Assembly: GCF_020171465.1 (NCBI RefSeq)
Contig: NZ_JAIUZR010000006.1
Location: forward strand, 248,001 to 312,000
DNA length: 64,000 bases
Reading direction: 5' to 3'
Source: Lutimonas saemankumensis
GTDB taxonomy: Bacteria; Bacteroidota; Bacteroidia; Flavobacteriales; Flavobacteriaceae
The notes beneath the pieces were generated by a model. That model was not told the DNA's origin and ran no database searches. It saw nothing but the letters and a program-made list of their open reading frames with translations. Positions 38,801-47,434 of the stretch are shown in pieces (the stretch's first letter is position 1; each line of letters begins with the position of its first letter). The position numbers and the translations under genes are program-made.

Positions 38801-39329
38801 AGAAGGGCTTGATGATGTTACCATTGGGAAGCTTCTCGAACACTATTATGAGGCGAGTGAAGGTATTGGAGTCCATAAATCACCGGAACTTTATGGTGCC
38901 TTTCCTACGGATCCCTATTCACATACGCCTGCAACCAAAGGTGCGCAGCAGCCGGGAATGACAGGACAGGTCAAGGAGGATATTTTAAGTCGCTTTGGAG
39001 AGTTAGGTGTATTTGTCAGACAAGGAGAAATATACTTTGAACCTAACCTGTTGAGAAAGGAAGAGTTTTTGCGAAATCGGCAAACTTTCAGTTATGTTTC
39101 TATAGACAAAGAGTTAAAGGAAATAGAGGTAGATAAAAACTCCCTATGTTTTACCTATTGTCAAACACCTGTAATCTATAAGTTAGATAGCGAAGAAGGT
39201 TTACAATTGATATTTAATAAGGGCAAGGAAGTTAAATCTTCTGAATTGAAACTGGACGCGGATACGAGTAAAAAGTTATTTCAAAGAACCGGAGAGATTC
39301 ATCAGATTATAGTTTCCATTAAAAAATAG
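35871..39329 (+). CDS. GH149-type beta-1,3-glucan phosphorylase
   Basis: An 1152-residue cytoplasmic protein (no signal peptide) whose length and blocks fit the GH149 beta-1,3-glucan phosphorylases. N-terminal beta-sandwich region (about 1-330), a helical linker, an (alpha/alpha)6 barrel (about 430-1000) and a beta-jelly-roll tail. NTQRPEWNDANNALVGNG carries the probable catalytic Asp655, equivalent to the Asp of GH94 enzymes in DWND; DPWSYIGYWGDHQIIYLLK and FSRRHGDPSRPWNRF are other family-like blocks. It should phosphorolyse beta-1,3-gluco-oligosaccharides from the non-reducing end to glucose 1-phosphate. It follows an MFS sugar porter and precedes a GH17 gene after eight bases. Confidence 0.85.
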   Translation: MSKNQIYLGETETSFEAKEVTGKLISFENENYYKIENSDAMRPFFMSIVSDSNHWMFISSNGGLSAGRKDSESSLFPYYTDDKITESADITGSKTLLQVHKGEKTYLWEPFSDRFSGIYKVHRNLYKNSYGNKVLFEEINEDLGLTFRYQWNSSNRFGFVRKSSLINNSSSAIETTVLDGIQNILPYGVNEGLQNSRSNLVDAYKKCELEADVGIGIYALSAIIVDKAEPSEALKATTVWSVGTENPTYLLSSLQVDNFRRGKEITQEVDIKAEKGAYLVCQNLVVEPDSEKNWMLVANVNQSMLDVSDIAQMLKSDEDLESVVQEDIELGSKNLLELNAASDALQLTADKLMNTRHFANTLFNIMRGGIFDDGYQIEKWDFVKYLEIANKKVFKKKETLLANLPDKFTLSHLKGLAQNDDDKNFKRLATEYMPLKFSRRHGDPSRPWNRFSINTTSELDGSKILDYEGNWRDIFQNWEALAHSYPEFIESMIHKFLNATTFDGYNPYRVTKDGFDWETIEPDDPWSYIGYWGDHQIIYLLKFLEFIEDHYPNQLGSYFQKDFFVYANVPYRIKSYEDILKNPKDTIDFDHDSDQRIAQKRIELGADGALLRDKNFFIYKVNLIEKLLATVLAKLSNFIPEGGIWMNTQRPEWNDANNALVGNGVSMVTLYYLRRFLNFFEGIVEKVADGDNEVSIELAEFFNKVHATFIENKGILAGKVSDKERKVVLDGLGHAGSDYRLGIYENGFSSDKGAISKKDLLSFLEISKKYLEHSIEANRRSDKLYHAYNLMTVENDEEVSISYLPEMLEGQVAVLSSGYISGKESLELLNALKSSALFREDQYSYILYPDKELPRFDVKNNIDSDRVKESALLTKLLADDNRQVIEKDIQGVCHFNGTFNNADSLKKALSELPESYSVLVEKDTQLVLDIFEDIFDHKSFTGRSGTFFGYEGLGSIYWHMVSKLVLSIQETCLAAIEEGLDDVTIGKLLEHYYEASEGIGVHKSPELYGAFPTDPYSHTPATKGAQQPGMTGQVKEDILSRFGELGVFVRQGEIYFEPNLLRKEEFLRNRQTFSYVSIDKELKEIEVDKNSLCFTYCQTPVIYKLDSEEGLQLIFNKGKEVKSSELKLDADTSKKLFQRTGEIHQIIVSIKK

Positions 39330-39337
39330 ATGACATC

Positions 39338-40624
39338 ATGAAAAACTATTTGAAAAGTTTAGTCGCATTACTGGTCATTTTGATGCTAGTGTCATGCGGA
39401 AAAAATTCTAAAAAAGAAGAGCAATCAGAGAACAATGAAAATCATATGACGACATCAAAAGAACTTACAGCAGCTGATATACTGGGAAATCCAAAATATC
39501 TGGCCATGTCTTACGGAGGATATCGATACGCGGATCATGATATTGAACCAACAATCGATGAGCTTAAGGAGGATATGAAAATATTATCCGCAATGGGAAT
39601 CGGGATTGTTCGGACCTACAAAGTTCATTTGCCACAAGCTGCCAATTTACTTCAGGCGATCACTGAGTTAAAAGAGGAAGATGAAAATTTTGAGATGTAC
39701 GTTATGTTAGGGATTTGGATCGATTGTAAAAATGCATGGACGGACAAGGAGCCGGATCACACTGTTGAAAGTGAAGCCAACAAGCCTCAGGTTGAAGAGG
39801 CCGTAAGGTTAGCCAATAAATACCCCGATATAGTAAAGGTAATGGCTGTTGGGAATGAGGCCATGGTTCATTGGGCGGCAACTTATTTTGTTCAGCCTTC
39901 TGTTATTTTAAAATGGGTTAATTATTTACAGGACCTTAAAAAATCTGGTAAACTTCCAAAAGATATGTGGATTACAAGTTCTGATGACTTTTCTTCCTGG
40001 GGTGGAGGCGGAGCTGAATACCACACGGAGGATCTTGAAAAATTATATCATGTTGTAGACTATGTGTCCATGCACACCTATCCTTATCACAACACGCATT
40101 ACAACCCAGAATTCTGGATCATTGAAGACGATGAGAAATTAACGGAAATTGAAAAAATTGATGCAGCGATGCTTAGAGCCAGGGATTTTGCAAAGAAGCA
40201 GTATGACAGCGTTGCCGGGTACATGAAAAGCATTGGGGTAAATAAACCTATTCATATTGGTGAGACAGGCTGGGCAACGGTATCTGACGGTTTTTATGGA
40301 GATGACGGGTCAAGAGCAACAGATGAATACAAAGAAGGTACGTACTATAAGCTCATGAGAGATTGGACGAACAAGGAAGGTATATCTTGCTTCTATTTCG
40401 AAGCTTTTAATGAACCCTGGAAAGATTCAAAAAACCCAATGGGCTCAGAAAATCATTTTGGATTGATGACCGTTGAAGGGGTCGCAAAGTATGCCATCTG
40501 GGATCATGTAGATGCCGGTACCTTTAAAGGCTTGTCCCGAGGAGGGAATCCTATAACAAAATCTTTTGGAGGTGATAAGGAAGACTTGATGAAAACAGTT
40601 TCAGCGCCACCAACAACTGAGTAA
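39338..40624 (+). CDS. GH17 beta-1,3-glucanase-like lipoprotein
   Basis: A 428-residue lipoprotein (LVSC, Cys20) with an acidic, Asn/Glu-rich linker to about residue 45. The GH17 barrel shows the acid/base Glu174 in AVGNEAMVHW, MHTYPY, and nucleophile Glu309 in HIGETGWAT, then FEAFNEPWK. It acts outside the cytoplasm on beta-1,3-glucan, probably as an exo-acting or oligosaccharide-trimming enzyme. Its C-terminus has an extension after the barrel (about 400-428) without a recognised fold. Its TAA is directly followed by the ATG of the next gene. Confidence 0.88.
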   Translation: MKNYLKSLVALLVILMLVSCGKNSKKEEQSENNENHMTTSKELTAADILGNPKYLAMSYGGYRYADHDIEPTIDELKEDMKILSAMGIGIVRTYKVHLPQAANLLQAITELKEEDENFEMYVMLGIWIDCKNAWTDKEPDHTVESEANKPQVEEAVRLANKYPDIVKVMAVGNEAMVHWAATYFVQPSVILKWVNYLQDLKKSGKLPKDMWITSSDDFSSWGGGGAEYHTEDLEKLYHVVDYVSMHTYPYHNTHYNPEFWIIEDDEKLTEIEKIDAAMLRARDFAKKQYDSVAGYMKSIGVNKPIHIGETGWATVSDGFYGDDGSRATDEYKEGTYYKLMRDWTNKEGISCFYFEAFNEPWKDSKNPMGSENHFGLMTVEGVAKYAIWDHVDAGTFKGLSRGGNPITKSFGGDKEDLMKTVSAPPTTE

Positions 40625-41650
40625 ATGAAAAAAAATATTCTATTTATACTGTTCTTAACTGTAATTGGAATTGCAGGGGCAGTAGTTTCATGCAAAGTAC
40701 CTGACGAGTTACAGGAAGTAACGGTATCAGGAAGAAGAATCATGGTCAACAATGAACCTTATATTATCAAAGGAATTTGTTATCATCCTGTTCCAAAAGG
40801 AAGCGATCAAAGAAGTTTTCAAAGTTTATCCCGGGATCTTGAACTTATGAAGGAAGCGGGTATAAATACGATCAGGGTTTACGCACCGATTGATGACATT
40901 GAAGTTTTAAATGCTTTTGATGCTGCAGGTATAAAAGTTATTGTTGGATTTGGCTACAATCAGGATGGAAATTTTGACATTCTTTCCGGATCATTTATCG
41001 AATATGTGAATAAATACAAATCGCATAAGGCCATTTTATTATGGGAACTGGGTAATGAATACAATTATCATCCTGAATGGTTTGAAGGCGATCTGAAAAA
41101 CTGGTACAGGGCAATGAATGAGGCTGCTGAATTGATCCATAAAAATGACCCTGACCATCCTGTGACAACAGCTCACGGGGAATTACCCGATGACCTGGCG
41201 CTTTCTTCCTGTCCGAACATTGATGTTTGGGGCATGAATGTTTATCGTTGGGATGATCCAAATGACATATTCTCTCAATGGGAAAAGATAAGTAATAAAC
41301 CCATGTATTTGTCAGAAGCCGGAGGTGATAGTTATATGACGATTTCCAAGAGTGGATATGAGAAAGGTGTGAATGAAAAAGCTCAGGCTGGTGCAAATGC
41401 TAAAATTCTGGAAAGTGTTTTTAACCATATGGATGTAGGTTCTGGAGTCACACTATTTTCCTTTACTGATGGATGGTGGAAAGCCGGAAACAATGCCACG
41501 CAAGATATAGGTGGTTGGGCTCCAAACAGTACAGGGGTTCCCTATGACGGGACTCCAAACGAAGAATTTTGGGGGATTGTTGATATTGACAGAAATAAAA
41601 AAGAAACTTTTGAAATCGTAAAACAGAAGTATAACGAGTTATCAAAATAA
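40625..41650 (+). CDS. Clan GH-A glycosidase lipoprotein (GH2 TIM-barrel/GH5-like)
   Basis: A 341-residue lipoprotein (VVSC, Cys23). The TIM barrel resembles the catalytic domain of GH2 and some GH5/GH72-like enzymes: GRRIMVNNEPYIIKGICYHP, LELMKEAGINTIRVYAP, acid/base Glu145 in WELGNEYNYHP, VWGMNVYRWDDP and nucleophile Glu231 in YLSEAGGDSY. It lacks the GH2 sandwich domains, so a family number is uncertain; a glucanosyltransferase is also possible given the GH72-like N-terminal strand. The start codon abuts the preceding GH17 stop (TAAATG), implying translational coupling. Confidence 0.75.
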   Translation: MKKNILFILFLTVIGIAGAVVSCKVPDELQEVTVSGRRIMVNNEPYIIKGICYHPVPKGSDQRSFQSLSRDLELMKEAGINTIRVYAPIDDIEVLNAFDAAGIKVIVGFGYNQDGNFDILSGSFIEYVNKYKSHKAILLWELGNEYNYHPEWFEGDLKNWYRAMNEAAELIHKNDPDHPVTTAHGELPDDLALSSCPNIDVWGMNVYRWDDPNDIFSQWEKISNKPMYLSEAGGDSYMTISKSGYEKGVNEKAQAGANAKILESVFNHMDVGSGVTLFSFTDGWWKAGNNATQDIGGWAPNSTGVPYDGTPNEEFWGIVDIDRNKKETFEIVKQKYNELSK

Positions 41651-41693
41651 GTATTTCTAATTAGCAATTCAGTGTTTAAGAGAGTAAGGTTTT

Positions 41694-43193
41694 ATGAAAC
41701 ATAGTAATTATTTGATCTTGATTTTAGTTTTAGCCATAGCACAGGGATGTGAACCGAATGATAAGAGGCTTGAGGTAGTTGTCTATGAAACTTCCATTGC
41801 AGGAAAAAAACTTTCAAGAGTAACCGATTTTCCAGAAACGATTGGGCGAGAAACGTTAAAAATTGTACCTGAAGAAACCTATCAGACCATTACCGGTTTT
41901 GGAGGGGCCTTTACAGAAGCTTCGGCCTACTTGTTGAATAAAATGGGAAAGGAGAATCGCAAGAAAATAATCGATGCGTATTTTAGTCAAGAGGGAGCTA
42001 ACTATTCTCTGACAAGAACACATATGAATTCTTGTGATTTTTCTTTAAATAATTATTCTTATGCCCCAATTGAAGGCGATAAAGAATTGGAACATTTTTC
42101 GATAGAAGAAGACATAGATGATCTGATTCCTTTTATTAAAGACGCTATGGAGGCCTCTGAAGATGGTTTCAAGATCTTTGCTTCCCCATGGACAGCACCC
42201 CCTTGGATGAAAGACAACAATGATTGGGTTGGTGGGAAATTATTACCCAAATACTATGATACCTGGGCCTTATTCTTCTCTAAATACGTTGATGCTTATA
42301 AGGAAGAGGGCATTGATATTTGGGGTTTCACGGTGGAAAACGAACCTCTTGGTAATGGAAACAATTGGGAGAGCATGCATTTTTTACCCGATGAAATGAC
42401 ATACTTTGTTGAGCATCATCTAGGTCCAAAATTAGAGGCGGATGGTAAGGGAGAACTCAAAATATTAGGATACGATCAAAACAGAGAACACTTAAAGGAA
42501 TGGGTAGATTCTCAATATAAAAATGAGGAGAGCGCAAAATATTTTGATGGAACGGCCATACATTGGTATGCAAGTACTTTTGAAGTATTTCCCGAGGAGT
42601 TGCAATATGCCCATAAAAAGGCACCGGACAAGTTACTCATCCAATCTGAAGCCTGTATAGACGCTGAAGTTCCCGTTTGGAAAGATGATAAGTGGTATTT
42701 TGAAAAAGAAGCAACAGATTGGGGATGGGACTGGGCCCCGGAAAAGGACAAATATTTGCACCCAAAATATGCACCAGTTAATCGATATGCAAGGGATATT
42801 ATAGGCTGTTTGAATAACTGGGTAGACGGTTGGGTAGACTGGAATATGGTACTTGACAAAAAAGGTGGGCCTAACTGGTTTAAAAACTGGTGTATTGCAC
42901 CTGTGATTGTAGATCCGGAAAAGGATGAAGTGTATTTGACCCCACTTTATTACACCTTAAGTCACTTCAGCAAATTTATAAGGCCCGGAGCCACTCGAAT
43001 TGGGTTTGAGAATTCTGATAGTTCACTGATGGTTACGGCTGCTCAGAATGAAGATGGCTCGATTGCTGTAATTGTTTTCAATGAAGACGATCAATCAAAG
43101 AGCTTTAACTTGTCCTTACATGGAAAAATAAAGACAATCAATATTGATAAACAAGCAATTCAAACAATATTGGTCGCAAATTTACAGGAGTAA
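41694..43193 (+). CDS. GH30 family glucosidase/glucanase lipoprotein
   Basis: A 499-residue lipoprotein (AQGC, Cys19) of GH30. Family blocks ITGFGGAFTEASAYL, MNSCDFS, FASPWTAPPWMK and WGFTVENEP are present; acid/base Glu217 and nucleophile Glu319 (IQSEAC). It is a diverged paralogue of the GH30 at 32772 and, unlike it, has a clear lipobox, so the two may act in different places. A beta-1,6-glucosidase role on laminarin branches is the likeliest inference. It is 35 bases before the MFS-GH17 fusion gene. Confidence 0.92.
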   Translation: MKHSNYLILILVLAIAQGCEPNDKRLEVVVYETSIAGKKLSRVTDFPETIGRETLKIVPEETYQTITGFGGAFTEASAYLLNKMGKENRKKIIDAYFSQEGANYSLTRTHMNSCDFSLNNYSYAPIEGDKELEHFSIEEDIDDLIPFIKDAMEASEDGFKIFASPWTAPPWMKDNNDWVGGKLLPKYYDTWALFFSKYVDAYKEEGIDIWGFTVENEPLGNGNNWESMHFLPDEMTYFVEHHLGPKLEADGKGELKILGYDQNREHLKEWVDSQYKNEESAKYFDGTAIHWYASTFEVFPEELQYAHKKAPDKLLIQSEACIDAEVPVWKDDKWYFEKEATDWGWDWAPEKDKYLHPKYAPVNRYARDIIGCLNNWVDGWVDWNMVLDKKGGPNWFKNWCIAPVIVDPEKDEVYLTPLYYTLSHFSKFIRPGATRIGFENSDSSLMVTAAQNEDGSIAVIVFNEDDQSKSFNLSLHGKIKTINIDKQAIQTILVANLQE

Positions 43194-43228
43194 TATTCAA
43201 GAAGATTATTAATTAAAAACCAAATTTT

Positions 43229-45574
43229 ATGTCTGCTATTACAAATAAGGTTCCCTTCGGTCAAAAATTGGCCTTTGGAGTTGGGATGTTTGCCAATCAA
43301 ATGTTTCCTGCTATTCTTGGAATATTTATGGTCTCTTTGGTCCAATCTTTTGGATTTAGTGGATGGATGTGGTCTCTTGTTTATTTTTTCCCCAGAATTT
43401 TTGATGCCATAACTGATCCCATCATGGGTTTCATTTCTGATAATACGAAATCGAAATACGGAAGACGCAAACCCTATGTTTTTATTGGAGCAGTTTTAAT
43501 GGGCGTGGCATTCACAGTCATGTGGCAGATCTATTCAGATAATGCTTTGCAATATAATTTTTGGTATTTCTTTTTATGGTCCGTTGTTTTTTATTTAGGG
43601 CTAACCTTTTTTAGTGTACCCTATGTCGCTATGGGCTATGAAATGAGTAATGACTTTCACGAAAGAACAAATATCATGGCTGTTGCTCAGTGGATCGGTC
43701 AATGGGCATGGGTCATCGCTCCATGGTTTTGGGTAATCATGGATGATCCGGACTGGTTCACATCTCAAGAGGTTGCGATTCGTGAATTGGCTGCATGGGT
43801 TGCCGTACCTTGTGCAATTGCCGCGATGATACCGGCTATATTCATTAAGAGTAAGTCCACACTCGATGAGAATTATGAGCCGCTGAATACCTCTAACATA
43901 GGAGGAAGTCTTTTGAAAATCCTGCAAAGCTTTGTAGATGCTTTTAAAATAGCAGAGTTTAGAAAGATATGCGGTGCAACGTTTTTGATTTTTAATGCAT
44001 TTAATACGGTAGCTGCCCTCACTTATTTTGTAATAGTCTATAAATTGTTTAATGGTGATGCTGCTGCCACTGGAATCTGGGTTGCCTTGTTTGGCTGTAT
44101 CGGGGCATTGGGGACAACCTTTATCGTCATTCCGGCGGTTACCAGGATGTCCAAAAAAATGGGAAAGATAAGGGCATTTATGTGGTCACAGGGGATTTCC
44201 CTCATAGGCTACACCATGATGTATTTTCTTTTTGTACCTGGTAAACCCTGGTTATATCTTTTCGCCTTGCCCTTTTTCTCTTTTGGAATTGGGAGTTTAT
44301 TTACGATAATGATGTCAATGACAGCCGATGTAATTGATATTGACGAATTGAATTCAGGAAAAAGACGAGAAGGTATTTTTGGTGCCATTTATTGGTGGAT
44401 GGTTAAGGTCGGTTTTGCGATTGCCGGAGCATTGAGTGGTATTATCATTGGTGTTGTAGGCTTCAATCCTGATTTAGCAACTACTGACCAGCAAGGGGCT
44501 GTTGATGGATTACACGCTTTCTTTTGCTTTTTTCCGGCGGTAGGAACCATCTTTGCAATGCTCATTATGAAGAGTTATGATGTAACAGAAGATCGTGCCA
44601 ATGAAATTCGTGAGGAACTGGATCGTCGCAAATCGGACATAAACCCGGACCTGGATGCAAAATATCAAGGTGGGAAACTACTTTCTTTGGTATCAAAGGA
44701 TTTGAAAGGCAGCGCCGGAACAGATATTGATTTTTCTGGAAAATCAAGTTCAGAAATAAAGAAACTGTATTTAGGTTCCTTAAAAAAAGGACTGCATGGA
44801 TTATGTTTCAGTCCCTATGCAGAAGGACAGGATATTGGTGATATCTTGTCTGAAAACCAAATTCGTCATCGAATGGAGGTTATAGCGCCTTATACAAAAT
44901 GGGTGCGCTCATTTTCCTGTACTGAAGGAAACGAATTCATTCCTGTAGCGGCTCGTGAAAAAGGGTTGAAAACCATGGCTGGAGCCTGGATCGAAGATAA
45001 TGAGAAGGAAAATGATCTGGAAATTCAGGCCTTGATCGAACAGGCAAGAAACGGAAATGTCGACATGGCCGTAGTTGGTAACGAAGTATTGTTAAGAGGT
45101 GAGTTAAGTACCGAGGATATAATTGATTATATCAAATTGGTCAAAGAAGCCCTGCCGGGTATACCTGTTGGATACGTGGATGCTTATTATCAGTTTGTGC
45201 AGAACCAGGACCTCGTAGATGCCTGTGATGTAATTCTTGTGAATTGTTATCCATTTTGGGAAGGATGTCATATAGATCAATCTACGCAGTATTTGCAGGA
45301 GATGTACAAGGCGGTTAAGAAAGTTTCCAAAGGTAAACCGGTGATCATTTCTGAAACGGGTTGGCCAAGTGAGGGAAGTACAACGGGTGATGCTGTAGCT
45401 TCTCAAGGTAATGCGATAAAGTACTTTATAAATGTTCAGAGTTGGGCTAATAAGGAAGGAATAGAAATATATTATTTCTCTTCTTTCGATGAATCCTGGA
45501 AGGTTCATCATGAAGGTGATGTGGGTCAGCGCTGGGGAATATGGGATAAAAACGAAAAACTAAAAAATATTTAA
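43229..45574 (+). CDS. GPH-type MFS symporter fused to a cytoplasmic GH17 domain
   Basis: A single 781-residue frame with two complete parts. Residues 1-470 are a 12-segment glycoside-pentoside-hexuronide symporter (DAITDPIMGFISDNTKSKYGRRKPY, PYVAMGYEMSNDFHERT, DVIDIDELNSGKRREGIFGAIYWW and the usual charged tail NEIREELDRRK). A 40-residue linker leads to a GH17 barrel (about 513-781) with acid/base Glu619 (VVGNEV) and nucleophile Glu709 (ISETGWPS). GPH termini are cytoplasmic, so the hydrolase should sit at the inner mouth of the transporter. The linker's GKLLSL resembles the N-terminus of the next gene's protein (GKLRSL), pointing to a duplication. Function: import and immediate processing of beta-1,3-gluco-oligosaccharides (inferred). 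Confidence 0.9.
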   Translation: MSAITNKVPFGQKLAFGVGMFANQMFPAILGIFMVSLVQSFGFSGWMWSLVYFFPRIFDAITDPIMGFISDNTKSKYGRRKPYVFIGAVLMGVAFTVMWQIYSDNALQYNFWYFFLWSVVFYLGLTFFSVPYVAMGYEMSNDFHERTNIMAVAQWIGQWAWVIAPWFWVIMDDPDWFTSQEVAIRELAAWVAVPCAIAAMIPAIFIKSKSTLDENYEPLNTSNIGGSLLKILQSFVDAFKIAEFRKICGATFLIFNAFNTVAALTYFVIVYKLFNGDAAATGIWVALFGCIGALGTTFIVIPAVTRMSKKMGKIRAFMWSQGISLIGYTMMYFLFVPGKPWLYLFALPFFSFGIGSLFTIMMSMTADVIDIDELNSGKRREGIFGAIYWWMVKVGFAIAGALSGIIIGVVGFNPDLATTDQQGAVDGLHAFFCFFPAVGTIFAMLIMKSYDVTEDRANEIREELDRRKSDINPDLDAKYQGGKLLSLVSKDLKGSAGTDIDFSGKSSSEIKKLYLGSLKKGLHGLCFSPYAEGQDIGDILSENQIRHRMEVIAPYTKWVRSFSCTEGNEFIPVAAREKGLKTMAGAWIEDNEKENDLEIQALIEQARNGNVDMAVVGNEVLLRGELSTEDIIDYIKLVKEALPGIPVGYVDAYYQFVQNQDLVDACDVILVNCYPFWEGCHIDQSTQYLQEMYKAVKKVSKGKPVIISETGWPSEGSTTGDAVASQGNAIKYFINVQSWANKEGIEIYYFSSFDESWKVHHEGDVGQRWGIWDKNEKLKNI

Positions 45575-45576
45575 AA

Positions 45577-46464
45577 ATGTCAGGAAGAGCGGGAAAATTA
45601 AGGTCCTTAACAGGAATTGATTACGAAGATAAAACGCAAAAAGGATTACAGAATTTATTCAAAAGGCTATTAAAGAACGGAATGCATGGTCTTTGTTTTA
45701 GCCCTTATGAAGAGGGTCAGGAACCAGGAGATCAGATCACCGAGGAGCAGATAAGAAGAAGAATGAAAATCATTGCGCCTTACACAAAATGGATTCGATC
45801 GTTTTCATGTACCGATGGAAATGAGGCCATCCCCAGAATTGCCAGAGAATTTGGATTAAAGACCATGGTAGGTGCATGGTTGGGGGATGATCCTGAAATT
45901 AATAAAAAAGAAATCGCCAAATTAATAGAGCTTGGAAACGAGGGCTATGTGGACATAGCGGCAGTAGGTAATGAGGTGATGTACCGAAAAGATCTGTCAG
46001 AAGAAGAGTTACTGGAATTTATGTATCAGGTTAAAGAGGCCCTGCCAGAGATTCCTATGGGGTATGTAGATGCCTATTATGAATTCTCAAACAGACCAAG
46101 AATAACGGATGCATGTGATGTTATATTAGCCAATTGTTATCCGTTTTGGGAAGGCTGCCCTCTGGAATATTCATTGGTCTATATGAAAGAAATGTACAAC
46201 CAGGCGGTGAGAGCAGCTAATGGTAAAAAGGTAATTATATCAGAAACGGGCTGGCCGACTATGGGAGCCAGCTTTGAAGGTTCACATCCTTCTTTTCACA
46301 ATGCGGTAAAGTATTTTATCAATACACAGCAATGGTCGGCGGCCGACAATATCGAGGTTTTCTACTTCTCCTCATTTGACGAGTCATGGAAAGTGGGAGC
46401 AGAGGGTGATGTTGGAGCCTATTGGGGAATCTGGGATAAGGACGAAAAACTAAAAAAGTTTTAA
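45577..46464 (+). CDS. Cytoplasmic GH17 enzyme, paralogue of the fused domain
   Basis: A 295-residue GH17 protein without a signal peptide. Acid/base Glu133 (AVGNEVMY) and nucleophile Glu223 (ISETGWPT) are intact. It aligns closely along its whole length with the C-terminal domain of the preceding fusion (shared HGLCFSPY, IAPYTKW, RSFSCT, ANCYPFWEGC, FSSFDESWKV, WGIWDK). It starts two bases after the fusion stop. It probably hydrolyses or transglycosylates imported beta-1,3-oligosaccharides; the two copies may differ in chain-length preference. Confidence 0.9.
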   Translation: MSGRAGKLRSLTGIDYEDKTQKGLQNLFKRLLKNGMHGLCFSPYEEGQEPGDQITEEQIRRRMKIIAPYTKWIRSFSCTDGNEAIPRIAREFGLKTMVGAWLGDDPEINKKEIAKLIELGNEGYVDIAAVGNEVMYRKDLSEEELLEFMYQVKEALPEIPMGYVDAYYEFSNRPRITDACDVILANCYPFWEGCPLEYSLVYMKEMYNQAVRAANGKKVIISETGWPTMGASFEGSHPSFHNAVKYFINTQQWSAADNIEVFYFSSFDESWKVGAEGDVGAYWGIWDKDEKLKKF

Positions 46465-46504
46465 ACGATTCTTACCCTCTTACAATATTAACTAAACTCA
46501 ATTC

Positions 46505-47434
46505 ATGAATTATACAAAAGCTCTGAACATAGAGGCAGGAAATGCTATCTGTTATTCAGGATATAGAAAAGGACAATGGCCCGGGGGAAGCAGCCCCAGT
46601 TATGATGAAATCAAAGAGGATCTTTTGATACTTCAAAAAAACTGGAAATATCTCAGATTGTATGACTGCAATGAACATTCCGAAATGGTGTTGGAGGTGA
46701 TTCGAAAGGAAAAGTTTGATTTTAAGGTAATGCTCGGTGCCTATATTGTGGCAGAAGCCAATAATTATGGTTGCCCCTGGGGAGGAACCTATTCAGAATC
46801 TAAATTAGAGGAGAACAAAAAGATCAATATAAAACTCATAAAAAAACTGATCCGGCTGGCAAATGAGTATCCTGATATCGTTTTTTCTCTTTCTGCCGGT
46901 AATGAGGCCTGTGTTGACTGGACGGATCATTTTGTTCCCGTTGAGAATGTTATAAACTATGTGAGGATGATAAAAAAAGAGGCAAAGCAGCCTGTTACTT
47001 TTTGTGAGAACTACCTTCCCTGGTTGGATAAAATGAAGGACCTCGCTGAAGAAGTAGATTTTATTTCCATCCATACCTATCCTGTCTGGGAATACAAAAG
47101 AATTCATGAAGCGATGGATTACACAGTGAGTAATTACCTGTCTGTGGCCAATGCCTATCCTCATAAGCCGGTTGTTATTACAGAAGCAGGATGGACTACT
47201 TTTTCAAACGGAAAAGGAATTTATCCGAGTAACGTAAATGAGGATTTTCAAAGGATTTATTATAACGACCTTGTGGAATGGAGTGAAAAAGAAAATGTTC
47301 TAACATTTGTGTTTGAGGCCTTTGACGAATCCTGGAAAGGTTCTGATGATATGCTTGAACCCGAAAAGCACTGGGGCCTTTTTACTGAAGACAGGAAGCC
47401 CAAAAAAGTAATGCAGGAGAATTTGGGTAACTGA
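46505..47434 (+). CDS. Second cytoplasmic GH17 enzyme, divergent
   Basis: A 309-residue GH17 protein without a signal peptide, only distantly like its two neighbours and closer to the GH17 lipoprotein at 39338 in some blocks (SIHTYP, FEAFDESWKG). Acid/base Glu134 (SAGNEACVDW) and nucleophile Glu227 (VITEAGWTTF) are present. NYGCPWGGTYSESK after the third strand is a distinctive loop. Cytoplasmic action on oligosaccharides is inferred from the missing signal. It ends at TGA 47432-47434, beside a GH16 remnant. Confidence 0.88.
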   Translation: MNYTKALNIEAGNAICYSGYRKGQWPGGSSPSYDEIKEDLLILQKNWKYLRLYDCNEHSEMVLEVIRKEKFDFKVMLGAYIVAEANNYGCPWGGTYSESKLEENKKINIKLIKKLIRLANEYPDIVFSLSAGNEACVDWTDHFVPVENVINYVRMIKKEAKQPVTFCENYLPWLDKMKDLAEEVDFISIHTYPVWEYKRIHEAMDYTVSNYLSVANAYPHKPVVITEAGWTTFSNGKGIYPSNVNEDFQRIYYNDLVEWSEKENVLTFVFEAFDESWKGSDDMLEPEKHWGLFTEDRKPKKVMQENLGN

